DNA of 64,000 nt, from NCBI GenBank assembly GCA_910579285.1, contig CAJTTT010000001.1, forward strand, positions 186,001 to 250,000. Direction: 5' to 3'. Below the pieces are notes generated by a model. That model did no database searches. It saw only the letters and a list, made by a program, of their open reading frames with translations, and had not been told where the DNA came from. Shown piece after piece: positions 15,258-23,590 of this stretch. The first letter of the stretch is position 1. Every line of letters starts with the position of its first letter. The stretch is from an uncultured Lachnospiraceae bacterium. GTDB lineage: Bacteria; Bacillota; Clostridia; Lachnospirales; Lachnospiraceae. Position numbers and translations under genes: made by a program.

Positions 15258-16307
15258 ATGATTACAAAAATAATACCAATAGACGATGCACAGAAATGCG
15301 CCCCCCAGCTTTCTGAGGCCGGGGAGATTATCAAGGCTGGCGGGCTGGCTGCATTCCCGACGGAGACGGTTTACGGACTGGGGGGAGACGCGCTGAACCC
15401 GGCTTCTTCCAGGAAAATCTATGAGGCCAAAGGCCGGCCTTCCGACAATCCGCTGATTGTGCATATTGCGGATATGGAGGCTCTGCCCGCCATTGTAAAG
15501 GACGTGCCGGAGACGGCAAATAAGTTGGCGGAGGCGTTCTGGCCGGGGCCGCTCACGATGATTCTGGAAAAATCGGATCTGGTGCCAAAGGAGACCACCG
15601 GCGGGCTGGATACGGTGGCGGTGCGTATGCCGTCCGATGCCGTGGCTTTGGCGTTTATCAGGGCAGCAGGCGGCTATGTGGCGGCGCCAAGCGCCAACCG
15701 TTCCGGCAGGCCGAGTCCTACGCGGGCGGAATATGTGGCGCAGGATCTGGACGGCAGGATAGAGATGATACTGGACGGCGGCGATGCCACGCTCGGGCTG
15801 GAATCCACGATCGTGGATCTGACGGTGGAGCCGCCGGCGATTCTGCGGCCGGGATTTATCACCGGGGAAATGCTCAGACAGAAGCTTGGGTGCGTGGAGG
15901 AGGACAGAACGCTCTTTTGCGGCGATACGGGACAGGCTCCGAAAGCGCCGGGCATGAAATACCGGCATTACGCGCCGGCGGGCGAGCTGATTGTCGTCAG
16001 AGGCGAGGCGGAGGCGGTAACGGCTTATATCAATGGGGAACTTGCCAGGGGACGGCAGGACAACAAAAGGACAGGCATTATCGCTGCCGATGAGACCATC
16101 GGGAATTATCGGGCGGATGTGGCGCGCAGCGTGGGAAAGAGAGCTGATGCAGCCGCGGCCGCGAAAGGGCTGTACCGCATCCTGCGGGAGTTTGACGATG
16201 AGGGCGTGGACCTTATTTATTCGGAGAGCTTTGAGGGGGCGGGTGTTTCACAGGCAGTGATGAACCGGCTGTTAAAGGCGGCCGGACATAAAGTGATCAA
16301 TGTGTGA
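15258..16307 (+). CDS. tsaC: L-threonylcarbamoyladenylate synthase
   Basis: Makes threonylcarbamoyl-AMP from threonine, bicarbonate and ATP for the t6A37 modification of tRNA. The 349-residue length and two-domain build match the Sua5/YwlC form: a YrdC domain (about 10-205) with AFPTETVYGLGGDALN, KGRPSDNPLIVHI and SANRSGRPSPT, then a C-terminal Sua5 domain after a linker containing GMKYRHYAP, the usual junction motif. The ATG lies two bases after the amidase stop, with GAGGA inside the upstream gene. The distance to rpiB suggests one transcript. Confidence 0.93.
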   Translation: MITKIIPIDDAQKCAPQLSEAGEIIKAGGLAAFPTETVYGLGGDALNPASSRKIYEAKGRPSDNPLIVHIADMEALPAIVKDVPETANKLAEAFWPGPLTMILEKSDLVPKETTGGLDTVAVRMPSDAVALAFIRAAGGYVAAPSANRSGRPSPTRAEYVAQDLDGRIEMILDGGDATLGLESTIVDLTVEPPAILRPGFITGEMLRQKLGCVEEDRTLFCGDTGQAPKAPGMKYRHYAPAGELIVVRGEAEAVTAYINGELARGRQDNKRTGIIAADETIGNYRADVARSVGKRADAAAAAKGLYRILREFDDEGVDLIYSESFEGAGVSQAVMNRLLKAAGHKVINV

Positions 16308-16408
16308 GGAGAGGTTTGGCGTCTCGCACGGCAAATGCCGGGCTGACGGCATTTGCAAATAATAGGACAGGAGACGCCGCTATGCGCGCGTCAGAAAAGG
16401 AGGCAGAT

Positions 16409-16840
16409 ATGATAGCAATTGGAAGTGACCACGGTGGATATGATTTGAGACAGAAGGTGATCGCGCATTTGAAGGAGCGGGGTGTGGAGTGCAAGGACTT
16501 CGGGTGCCCGGACAAAAGCTCCTGCGATTATCCGATTTTTGGCGTAGCGGTGGCGAAAGCGGTGGCTTCGGGAGAGTGCGAAAAGGGTATTGTGATCTGC
16601 ACCACGGGAATCGGGATATCCATGACGGCAAATAAGGTAAAGGGAATCCGCTGTGCGCTCTGCGGCGACCCGGTATCTGCAAGACTTACGAGAGAACACA
16701 ATGACGCCAACGTGCTTGCTATGGGGGCGGCGATTATCGGGGAAGCGGTAGCGCTCGAAATCGTTGATATTTTTTTGGAAACGCCTTTTTCCCACGGAGA
16801 GAGGCACCAGAGACGTGTGGATCTGATTGAAAACTGTTAG
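16409..16840 (+). CDS. rpiB: Ribose 5-phosphate isomerase B
   Basis: Interconverts ribose 5-phosphate and ribulose 5-phosphate in the pentose phosphate pathway. The 143-residue protein starts MIAIGSDHGGYDLRQK, has the active-site Cys64 in ICTTGIGISMTANK, and ends with the family's CGDPVSARLTREHNDANVLAMG and GERHQRRVD segments. The ATG at 16409 has AAAGGAGG seven bases upstream and gives the family's usual length. A longer frame from the end of tsaC adds 35 unlikely residues. It is part of the cluster with tsaC, as in some other Firmicutes. Confidence 0.93.
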   Translation: MIAIGSDHGGYDLRQKVIAHLKERGVECKDFGCPDKSSCDYPIFGVAVAKAVASGECEKGIVICTTGIGISMTANKVKGIRCALCGDPVSARLTREHNDANVLAMGAAIIGEAVALEIVDIFLETPFSHGERHQRRVDLIENC

Positions 16841-16938
16841 TGCGTGGACATGTTCTTTGCTTGTATAAAAGGGATATATCAGCACACTGGCGTGTCCGGG
16901 GGCATCATGCCTGTGGACAGAAAGGCATGGCTGTTATT

Positions 16939-18138
16939 ATGGAAATAAGACGAAGAGCGGCTGCCGGCCTGGCGCTTGTTCTGCTCTGTGGCATGATGCC
17001 GCTCTCCGTACAGGCGACGGAGGAGACCAGACAGAAGATCAAGGAGGCGGAGCAGCAGCGGGAAGAGACGGAAGAAAAGCTGGATGAGACGGAGGAAAAT
17101 CTGAAGGGACTGAACGAGCAGCACAGCTCCCTGCAGGGCACGCTTTCTACGCTGAACACAGAGCTTACCCAGGTGAGCAATAACCTGAACGAGCTGGAAG
17201 AGCAGATCACGGAAAAGGAAGCGGAGATTGACGATCTGGAGAAGCAGATTGCTCAGGTGGAGGAGGAGCTGGCCGAGGCGATTGCCTTGAAGGAAGAGCA
17301 GTATGCCACCATGAAAAAGCAGATTCAGTTCGCCTATGAGCGAAGCAGCAATCTTTACATGGAGCTGTTTTTTTCCTCGGGAAGTTTATCGGATTTTCTG
17401 AACAAAAACGAATATATTGAACAGCTTTCCGCTTATCAGGGAAAGGTTCTGGACGAATACAAAGCGGCGCAGGCGGCGATGGAGCAGAAGCAGCTGGAGC
17501 TGGAGCAGGCGAAAAAGGAACAGGAGGAGAACCGGGCCGAGCTGGCAGACTACAAAGTGCAGGTTGTGGCGGAGCAGGGCCGGGTATCCGGGCTTGTCAG
17601 CCAGACATCCAGCAGTCTGAATGCCACGGAGAACCAGATTTCCGAGGCGGAGGCAGCGGCGCTCGCCTACGAGCAGCAGCTCAAGGAGCAGGAGGAAAAC
17701 CTTTCGGCCCTCCGGGCTAAGCTGGCGGAAGAAATCCGTATGGCAGAGCTGGCGGCTCAGTCGAGCTGGAGAGATATTTCAGAGGTGAGTTTCGCGGAGG
17801 GAGACAGGTATCTTCTGGCGAATCTGATTTACTGCGAGGCGGGCGGCGAGCCTTACAACGGGCAGGTGGCGGTCGGTTCGGTTGTGATCAACCGTGTGCT
17901 GAGCTCTGTATACCCCGATACGGTAACCGGGGTAATTTACCAGTCGGGCCAGTTTTCGCCTGTGGCCAGCGGACGCCTTGCGCTCGCGCTCGCGGAAGGC
18001 AGGGCCACGTCAAGCTGCTACCGCGCCGCGGACGAAGTCATGGCCGGCACCACCAACGTAGGCGGCTGCGTCTACTTCCGAACCCCCGTAGACGGTATCA
18101 CCCCCAAATACACCATCGGCGGGCATATTTTCTATTAA
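16939..18138 (+). CDS. Secreted coiled-coil (PcsB-like) protein with SleB-like hydrolase domain
   Basis: Signal peptide (about 1-27, ending VQA-TEE), a long coiled coil (about 28-285), and a C-terminal SleB-type cell-wall hydrolase domain (about 290-399). The coiled coil contains FAYERSSNLYMELFFSSG and SLSDFLNKNEYIEQL, which resemble the PcsB/CwlO domain regulated by FtsEX. The hydrolase part has LIYCEAGGEPYNGQVAVG with the likely catalytic Glu, and ends CVYFRTPVDGITPKYTIGGHIFY. Role inferred: peptidoglycan cleavage during division or sporulation, controlled by the coiled coil. The start is uncertain: the ATG at 16927 is one base from AAAGG and the one at 16939 is 13 bases away. A strong terminator follows. 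Confidence 0.82.
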   Translation: MEIRRRAAAGLALVLLCGMMPLSVQATEETRQKIKEAEQQREETEEKLDETEENLKGLNEQHSSLQGTLSTLNTELTQVSNNLNELEEQITEKEAEIDDLEKQIAQVEEELAEAIALKEEQYATMKKQIQFAYERSSNLYMELFFSSGSLSDFLNKNEYIEQLSAYQGKVLDEYKAAQAAMEQKQLELEQAKKEQEENRAELADYKVQVVAEQGRVSGLVSQTSSSLNATENQISEAEAAALAYEQQLKEQEENLSALRAKLAEEIRMAELAAQSSWRDISEVSFAEGDRYLLANLIYCEAGGEPYNGQVAVGSVVINRVLSSVYPDTVTGVIYQSGQFSPVASGRLALALAEGRATSSCYRAADEVMAGTTNVGGCVYFRTPVDGITPKYTIGGHIFY

Positions 18139-18152
18139 GCATTGAGCCGTGC

Positions 18153-18214
18153 AAAAGCAGGACGAATCAGCCGGAAGAAAGCTTGCTTTCTGAAGGATGT
18201 TTCGTCCTGCTTTT
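18153..18214 (+). terminator. Terminator after the SleB-like gene
   Basis: AAAAGCAGGACGAA (18153-18166) pairs perfectly with TTCGTCCTGCTTTT (18201-18214). An inner AGAAAGC/GCTTTCT hairpin makes an extended stem. It ends the cluster that began with the GH18 gene. Confidence 0.85.
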
Positions 18215-18237
18215 ATAGGGCGAAAGCCCGAGATGAG

Positions 18238-18266
18238 CAAAAACCGCCGCGAAGCGGCGATTTTGC
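18238..18266 (-). terminator. Terminator of the DUF402 gene
   Basis: On the minus strand CGCCGC-TTC-GCGGCG is followed by GTTTTTG, shortly after the DUF402 stop. A further GGGCGAAAGCCC hairpin lies just beyond. Confidence 0.7.
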
Positions 18267-18304
18267 GAATCAGCACGGCGGGGCAGGCGGGGTAAAGCGT
18301 CGAA

Positions 18305-18781
18305 TCACCCATACTTTTCCAGCGGCTCCTGCAGCTTCTCAAAACCGCCGTCATAAATCACCTGCAGCAGGCGGTTGAGTGTCAGAAGCGCCTTTTTAAG
18401 CATGGCATCGCTTAACAGGCCGGCTTCCCTGGCATCAGCCAGCTCGCCGATATCCACCACCTTCACGAAGCCGTCGGGATAGATGATGACGTCCGCCAGA
18501 AGATCGGTGATGATGTATGTGTCTGTTTCCTCATAATAATCATAGTCTACAATATCACAGTACCAATACAGAAGAGAGTCGTTTTCGTCATAGAAACGGC
18601 TCACTTTTATGCCCTCCTCCAGATAGTAGCAGGAGAGGCCGTGGTGCAGGTCTTTACGGGGTTTCAGCGTATTCCAGGCAGTCACGATGATTTCCTCGTC
18701 ACGGTAAAGAAGCCTGTCGTCTTTCAACAGGACGCATTCTTCGGGAATCAGTCTCTTGCGGTAAAGAATCGGATCAGCCAT
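18305..18781 (-). CDS. DUF402 domain protein
   Basis: A 158-residue protein beginning MADPILYRKRLIPEECVLLK. The middle has the DUF402 pattern: SRFYDENDSLLYWYCDIVDYDY, then YIITDLLADVIIYPDGFVKVVDIGE and a helical C-terminus. Some family members (Ntdp of Staphylococcus) hydrolyse nucleoside di- and triphosphates; whether this one does is unknown. The ATG at 18781 has GGAGGG upstream; a longer frame to 18907 runs through hairpin-rich non-coding sequence. It is divergent from the atp operon promoter. Confidence 0.83.
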   Translation of the reverse strand: MADPILYRKRLIPEECVLLKDDRLLYRDEEIIVTAWNTLKPRKDLHHGLSCYYLEEGIKVSRFYDENDSLLYWYCDIVDYDYYEETDTYIITDLLADVIIYPDGFVKVVDIGELADAREAGLLSDAMLKKALLTLNRLLQVIYDGGFEKLQEPLEKYG

Positions 18782-18891
18782 ATCGTTGTCCCTCCGTCTT
18801 GTTTTTGGGTTCGCGAAGCGAATCCCGCAAGCGGGCTTGCCTACTTTGATATTAAACGTACACCGCTGGGGGATAAATGTCAATATTTCGC

Positions 18892-18920
18892 TGGACATAA
18901 GTACCAAAAATGAGTATAAT
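18892..18920 (+). promoter_or_regulatory. Sigma-A promoter of the atp operon
   Basis: TGGACA (18892-18897) and a perfect TATAAT (18915-18920) are separated by 17 bases, about 45 bases before the first gene of the operon. Confidence 0.7.
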
Positions 18921-18969
18921 TTGATTGTTGGGTTTTAGGGAAAATTCTGTGGGGTGGGAAGGCGGTACT

Positions 18970-19248
18970 TTGAAGTATCATAAAACTGTCTATCAGGCGT
19001 TAATGATGATCACACAGTTTGGCGTCAACATGCTTGTTCCCATCTTTCTCTGTTCCTTTGCAGGGATGTATCTGGACAGAAAGCTTGGGACCAATGTCTG
19101 GATGGTGGCGCTTTTTTTCGTGGGCGCGCTGGCAGGATTTACCAATGTGTTCCGTTTCGCAAGAAAGATTTATGAGACGCCTGCGAGGACGCGCAGGCGC
19201 AGTACGCAGATAAAAAAAGAGATGGAAGAAAATGAAGAGAAAGATTGA
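18970..19248 (+). CDS. atpI: AtpZ/AtpI-family protein
   Basis: A small membrane protein of 92 residues with two membrane segments (about 14-34 and 43-61). It has the AtpZ/AtpI pattern: FGVNMLVPIFLCSFAGMYLDRKLG, then a second segment and a basic tail. AtpI proteins assist c-ring assembly or cation supply at the start of atp operons. The start is probably TTG at 18970, because GGAAGG lies 7 bases before it; an earlier TTG at 18925 has no ribosome binding site. It overlaps the next gene by 17 bases. Confidence 0.8.
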   Translation: MKYHKTVYQALMMITQFGVNMLVPIFLCSFAGMYLDRKLGTNVWMVALFFVGALAGFTNVFRFARKIYETPARTRRRSTQIKKEMEENEEKD

Positions 19249-19645
19249 TCCAACGCTGCTTGAGCTCTGGCTGGGCATTCTGGCATACGGTGTTGTTTTT
19301 GAGATAGCGCTTTTGGTATTTTCCAGAAACCCCTCCTACAGCATAGGACTCTGGATCGGCGTGTTTTTAGCCGCCGCGGGAGCCTTTCATATGTGGTGGT
19401 CTCTGGATCGGGGGCTTGATCTGCCGGAGAAGGAAGCCGTAAAGAGCCTGGGCGCGCAGAATATCATACGCTATGTGGTTCTGGTGATTGTGCTGGGGGT
19501 GCTGATGTACACAAATCTGGCCAATCCGATTCTTGCCTTTTGCGGCTATATGGGCATGAAAGTATCAGCTTACCTGAATCCATTGATTCACAGGCTGCGG
19601 GCGGGAAAGAAAGAACAGGAAATCTCGGACGGTACTGCTTTATAA
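19232..19645 (+). CDS. Membrane protein in the atp operon, AtpI/subunit-I-like
   Basis: A 137-residue protein with four predicted membrane segments (about 12-30, 38-58, 77-96, 98-115) and a charged C-terminus. Its place between the AtpZ/AtpI gene and atpB, and its size, match the ATP synthase subunit I type found in clostridial atp operons. Sequence signals are weak, so function is inferred from context. It overlaps the previous gene, suggesting coupled translation. Confidence 0.65.
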   Translation: MKRKIDPTLLELWLGILAYGVVFEIALLVFSRNPSYSIGLWIGVFLAAAGAFHMWWSLDRGLDLPEKEAVKSLGAQNIIRYVVLVIVLGVLMYTNLANPILAFCGYMGMKVSAYLNPLIHRLRAGKKEQEISDGTAL

Positions 19646-19768
19646 AGGCACAGGCCTGCATGGGGGCGTCTGTTGTTGGCGCAGCGTGCGGGCCGCGCGG
19701 CGGGCAGGAAAAATTTTTCTACCCGGTTAAAACTTTACATACAATTATGTGTAGAAGGAGGTGAGAGG

Positions 19769-20488
19769 ATGGGACAGGGAATTATGTTGTCCGGCGGTGC
19801 GGATATTGACTTTATGATTCACGGCGTTTTTTCCTACGAGCTTTTTGGGCAGACCGTGTGGATCACCACCACCCATGTGTGCGTGCTGATCGTCATGCTG
19901 GTGATCATAGGGTTCTGCATTGCGGCGAACCGCGTTGTTAAGCATGCCTCGGAAGTTCCGGGGACATTCCAGAACATTGTCGAGCTGGTAGTGGAGATGC
20001 TTGACAAGATGGTTGGCGGCGTTATGGGGAAATTCAGTCCGCAATTCCGCAACTACATCAGCACGATCTTTATTTTTATCCTGCTGAGCAATATTTCGGG
20101 ACTGTTCGGGCTCAGACCGCCGACGGCGGATTACGGCGTCACACTGCCTATGGGTGTTATGACGTTTGTACTGATCCACTTCAACAAGTTCAGGTATCAG
20201 AAAGTGAAGGGCGTGCTCTCGGGATTATGTGATCCGTGGCCGATCTGGGCGCCAATCAATGTGATCGGCGATGTGGCGGTGCCGATCTCTTTGTCATTGC
20301 GTTTGTTCGCAAACGTTCTGTCAGGCACTGTAATGATGGCTCTGGTGTATGCGCTTCTGTCGAAGATCGCAATCATCTGGCCGGCGGCGCTCCATGTGTA
20401 TTTCGATCTGTTTTCGGGCGCGATCCAGACGTATGTGTTCTGTATGCTGACCATGACGTACATCACGGACGCATGTACGACAGAGTAA
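19769..20488 (+). CDS. atpB: ATP synthase F0 subunit a
   Basis: A 239-residue ion-channel subunit of F0. The C-terminal half carries LSLRLFANVLSGTVMMAL, which includes the essential Arg of subunit a that faces the c-ring carboxylate, and the final helix with FDLFSGAIQTYVFCMLTMTYI. The ATG at 19769 is preceded by AAGGAGG. A frame extending upstream to 19673 encodes basic sequence unlike the family. Membrane-embedded; works with the c ring and subunit b. Confidence 0.95.
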   Translation: MGQGIMLSGGADIDFMIHGVFSYELFGQTVWITTTHVCVLIVMLVIIGFCIAANRVVKHASEVPGTFQNIVELVVEMLDKMVGGVMGKFSPQFRNYISTIFIFILLSNISGLFGLRPPTADYGVTLPMGVMTFVLIHFNKFRYQKVKGVLSGLCDPWPIWAPINVIGDVAVPISLSLRLFANVLSGTVMMALVYALLSKIAIIWPAALHVYFDLFSGAIQTYVFCMLTMTYITDACTTE

Positions 20489-20530
20489 GAAATTGTAAAT
20501 TTTAAAACCTATCTAAGGAGGAAATTAAAA

Positions 20531-20788
20531 ATGGGAGAATTTAACAACAATTTTATCTTAGGATGTTCAGCAATCGGTGCGGGTCTTGCGGTTATCGCAG
20601 GTATCGGACCTGGTGTGGGCCAGGGTATTGCGGCGGGCCATGCTGCTGCTGCGGTAGGCAGAAATCCTGGTGCGAAGTCTGACGTTACCTCTACGATGCT
20701 GCTGGGGCAGGCTGTTGCCGAGACCACAGGTCTGTACGGTCTGTTGATTGCTATGCTGCTGCTCTTCGTTAAGCCGCTCCTTCCGTAA
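20531..20788 (+). CDS. atpE: ATP synthase F0 subunit c, sodium-type signature
   Basis: An 85-residue hairpin subunit that forms the rotor ring. The two membrane helices are joined by the polar loop GRNPGAKSD. The residues that ligate sodium in Ilyobacter tartaricus (Gln32, Val63, Glu65, Ser66, Thr67 and Tyr70 there) have counterparts one position lower: Gln31 in GPGVGQG, Val62, Glu64, Thr65 (for Ser), Thr66 and Tyr69. This indicates sodium as the coupling ion (inference). An AAGGAGG site precedes the ATG. A large hairpin follows the gene. Confidence 0.95.
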   Translation: MGEFNNNFILGCSAIGAGLAVIAGIGPGVGQGIAAGHAAAAVGRNPGAKSDVTSTMLLGQAVAETTGLYGLLIAMLLLFVKPLLP

Positions 20789-20810
20789 TGGCAAAAATCT
20801 TTGGTTACGG

Positions 20811-20852
20811 ACATCAGGCCGTTTCGGAACCGATTCACGGCGTGCCTGATGT
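20811..20852 (+). promoter_or_regulatory. Intercistronic hairpin between atpE and atpF
   Basis: ACATCAGGC (20811-20819) pairs perfectly with GCCTGATGT (20844-20852), with further pairing inside (CGG/CCG). There is no T-run, so it is not a typical terminator. It could protect or partly stop the upstream mRNA, raising subunit c output relative to the rest. Confidence 0.6.
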
Positions 20853-20939
20853 ATGGCGAAGTTTAGACATCTTCACAGTCAGCGCGGCAAGTGCGCAGAC
20901 TTGTGAGGCATGAGAGGCATAGGAAAGGAGGGGTAACGC

Positions 20940-21500
20940 TTGAGTACGACAGTTGCGGGTTTGGCGCTGGCGTCCGCTGAGATGGCGCCGAGGTTATTTG
21001 ACCTCGACTTACAGTTGATTGCGGATTCCGTGTTGATGATTATAGCTGTGTTCTCGCTCTTTCTGATCGCTTCCCATTTTCTGTTTAATCCCGTCCGGGA
21101 TATGATGGAAAAGCGGCAGGAGCGCATCAAAAGCGAGCTGGATACGGCAGCGTCCGACATGGAAAATGCCAAGGCGCTGAAGGAAGAGTACGAGACGAAG
21201 CTGAAAGAGATAGACAAAGAGGCCGAAGAGATTCTCGCGGAGGCGCGCAGGAAAGCTTTGGCGAATGAAAATAAGATTGTGGCGGACGCCAAGGAGGAGG
21301 CAGCCAGGATTCTCGAGAGAGCCGGCGTGGAAGCGGAGCTTGAGAAGAAGAAGGCTGTTGACGAGGTGAAGCGCGAGATGGTAGTGCTTGCATCCATGAT
21401 GGCCGCCAAGGTTGTGAATGCGGCGATTGACACCACTGTACAGGACAGTCTGGTGGAAGAGACGCTTAAGGAAATAGGTGAGAGCACATGGCTAAGCTGA
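20940..21500 (+). CDS. atpF: ATP synthase F0 subunit b
   Basis: A 186-residue stator subunit: a short periplasmic-side N-terminus, one membrane segment (about 28-47, including LMIIAVFSLFLIASHFLF), then a long charged coiled coil (about 55-165) with the RDMMEKRQERIKSELD opening typical of subunit b. It begins with TTG, with AAGGAGG 8 bases before. It overlaps atpH by 13 bases. It links the F0 sector to the delta subunit on F1. Confidence 0.93.
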   Translation: MSTTVAGLALASAEMAPRLFDLDLQLIADSVLMIIAVFSLFLIASHFLFNPVRDMMEKRQERIKSELDTAASDMENAKALKEEYETKLKEIDKEAEEILAEARRKALANENKIVADAKEEAARILERAGVEAELEKKKAVDEVKREMVVLASMMAAKVVNAAIDTTVQDSLVEETLKEIGESTWLS

Positions 21501-22033
21501 TTTCAAAGACATACGGTGACGCGTTGTTCGAACTGGCGGTGGAAGAAGGTAAGATAGACGTCCTGTTGGAAGAAATGGAACAGCTTCAGAAAATCCTTGC
21601 GGAGAATGCAGATTTTGGCAGACTGATGAATCATCCGAAAATTATCAAGGAGGAGAAGATCGGGGTTGCCAAGAGCGTATTTGAGGGAAGGATATCCGAG
21701 GAGCTGCTCGGGTTTCTCACTATCATTATCTCAAAAGACCGTTACAGGGAGATCGACGAGATCCTGAAGTATTTTGTCGCTAAGGTTAAGGCGTATAAGG
21801 GAATAGGCATCGCCACGGTGACAACGGCCGTTCCGCTTAAAGATGACCAGTGCAGGGAAGTGGAGAAAAAACTGCTCGACACCACACAGTATAAGTCTAT
21901 GGAGATCAGTTACGGTGTGGATGCCTCCCTGATCGGGGGCATGGTTATCCGAATCGGCGACAGAGTTGTTGACAGCAGCATCAGGACGAAACTGAATGAG
22001 CTGCAGAAGGATCTGCTGAAAGTACAGATCTAG
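21488..22033 (+). CDS. atpH: ATP synthase F1 subunit delta
   Basis: A 181-residue stator connector. The N-terminal helical domain begins MAKLISKTYGDALFELAVEEG and the C-terminal part has the family's DASLIGGMVIRIGDRVVDSSIRTKLNEL. It overlaps atpF by 13 bases, which suggests translational coupling. Confidence 0.94.
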   Translation: MAKLISKTYGDALFELAVEEGKIDVLLEEMEQLQKILAENADFGRLMNHPKIIKEEKIGVAKSVFEGRISEELLGFLTIIISKDRYREIDEILKYFVAKVKAYKGIGIATVTTAVPLKDDQCREVEKKLLDTTQYKSMEISYGVDASLIGGMVIRIGDRVVDSSIRTKLNELQKDLLKVQI

Positions 22034-22062
22034 AAAATAATAAAGAAAGGTGCGTATGATCC

Positions 22063-23568
22063 ATGAATTTAAGACCAGAAGAGATCAGTTCAGTCATTAA
22101 GGATCAGATTAAGAGGTATGCCTCCGAGCTGGAAGTATCCGAGGTGGGTACGGTTATCCAGGTGGCGGACGGTATTGCCCGTGTGCACGGACTTGAGAAT
22201 GCAATGCAGGGCGAACTTTTGGAGTTCCCCGGTGATGTTTACGGAATGATCCTGAACCTCGAGGAAGATAATGTGGGCGCGGTTCTGTTTGGTAACCAGC
22301 ACAATATCAACGAGGGCGACACCGTAAAGACCACAGGGCGCGTGGTAGAGGTACCCGCAGGCGACTGCATGCTCGGCCGTGTTGTAAATGCTCTCGGCCA
22401 GCCTATTGACGGTAAGGGTCCGATCCAGACTGACAAGTATCGTAAAATTGAGAGAGTTGCATCCGGCGTTATCACGAGAAAATCTGTGGATACGCCGTTA
22501 CAGACAGGTATCAAGGCGATCGACTCTATGGTGCCCATCGGCAGAGGACAGCGTGAGCTGATCATCGGCGACAGGCAGACAGGTAAGACGGCGATTGCGA
22601 TTGATACGATCATTAACCAGAAGGGACAGGGCGTGAAATGTATCTATGTGGCCATCGGCCAGAAGGCGTCCACGGTCGCTTCCATTGTGAAAACTTTGAC
22701 AGAGTACGGCGCGATGGCGTACACTACCGTAGTTGCCGCGACAGCCAGCGAGACGGCGCCTTTACAGTACATAGCTCCGTATTCCGGCTGTGCGATCGGT
22801 GAGGAGTGGATGGAGAACGGCGAGGATGTGCTGGTGGTTTACGATGACCTGAGCAAACAGGCCGCAGCATACCGTACACTCTCCCTGCTGCTCAAGAGAC
22901 CGCCGGGGCGTGAGGCATATCCCGGTGATGTATTCTATCTGCATTCCAGACTGTTAGAGCGTGCGGCGAGAATGAGCGAGGAGTACGGCGGCGGTTCGCT
23001 GACGGCGCTTCCGATCATCGAGACGCAGGCGGGCGACGTGTCGGCATATATTCCTACCAACGTGATCTCCATCACAGACGGACAGATCTATCTGGAGACA
23101 GAGATGTTTAATTCCGGGTTCCGTCCGGCAGTTAACGCGGGTCTTTCCGTGTCCCGAGTGGGCGGCGCGGCGCAGATCAAGGCGATGAAGAAGATTGCCG
23201 CTCCCATCCGTACCGAGCTTGCGCAGTACAGAGAGCTGGCGGCGTTCTCCCAGTTCGGTTCCGAGCTTGACGCCGATACGAAGGAGAAGCTGGCGCAGGG
23301 TGAAAGAATCAAGGAAGTGCTGAAACAGCCTCAGTACAAGCCGATGCCGGTACAGTACCAGGTTATCATCATCTATGTGGTGACGAACAAGTATCTGCTT
23401 GACGTTGCGGTAGAGGATATCACCAGATTTGAGGCGGAGTTCTTTGAGTTCCTTGACACGAAATATCCCGAAGTGCCGAATGCAATCGTTCAGAATAAAG
23501 AGATTAACGACGAGACAGACGCGAAGCTCAAGAAAGCCATTGAAGAATTCAAGGCGCAGTTTAAGTAA
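22063..23568 (+). CDS. atpA: ATP synthase F1 subunit alpha
   Basis: A 501-residue, non-catalytic nucleotide-binding subunit. Walker A GDRQTGKT lies near 169-176. The signature PAVNAGLSVSRVGGAAQ lies in the C-terminal third. The order of beta-barrel, nucleotide-binding and helical C-terminal domains is normal. Length matches the family (about 500). Confidence 0.97.
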   Translation: MNLRPEEISSVIKDQIKRYASELEVSEVGTVIQVADGIARVHGLENAMQGELLEFPGDVYGMILNLEEDNVGAVLFGNQHNINEGDTVKTTGRVVEVPAGDCMLGRVVNALGQPIDGKGPIQTDKYRKIERVASGVITRKSVDTPLQTGIKAIDSMVPIGRGQRELIIGDRQTGKTAIAIDTIINQKGQGVKCIYVAIGQKASTVASIVKTLTEYGAMAYTTVVAATASETAPLQYIAPYSGCAIGEEWMENGEDVLVVYDDLSKQAAAYRTLSLLLKRPPGREAYPGDVFYLHSRLLERAARMSEEYGGGSLTALPIIETQAGDVSAYIPTNVISITDGQIYLETEMFNSGFRPAVNAGLSVSRVGGAAQIKAMKKIAAPIRTELAQYRELAAFSQFGSELDADTKEKLAQGERIKEVLKQPQYKPMPVQYQVIIIYVVTNKYLLDVAVEDITRFEAEFFEFLDTKYPEVPNAIVQNKEINDETDAKLKKAIEEFKAQFK

Positions 23569-23590
23569 AGCGTAGAAAGGGTGTGACGCT

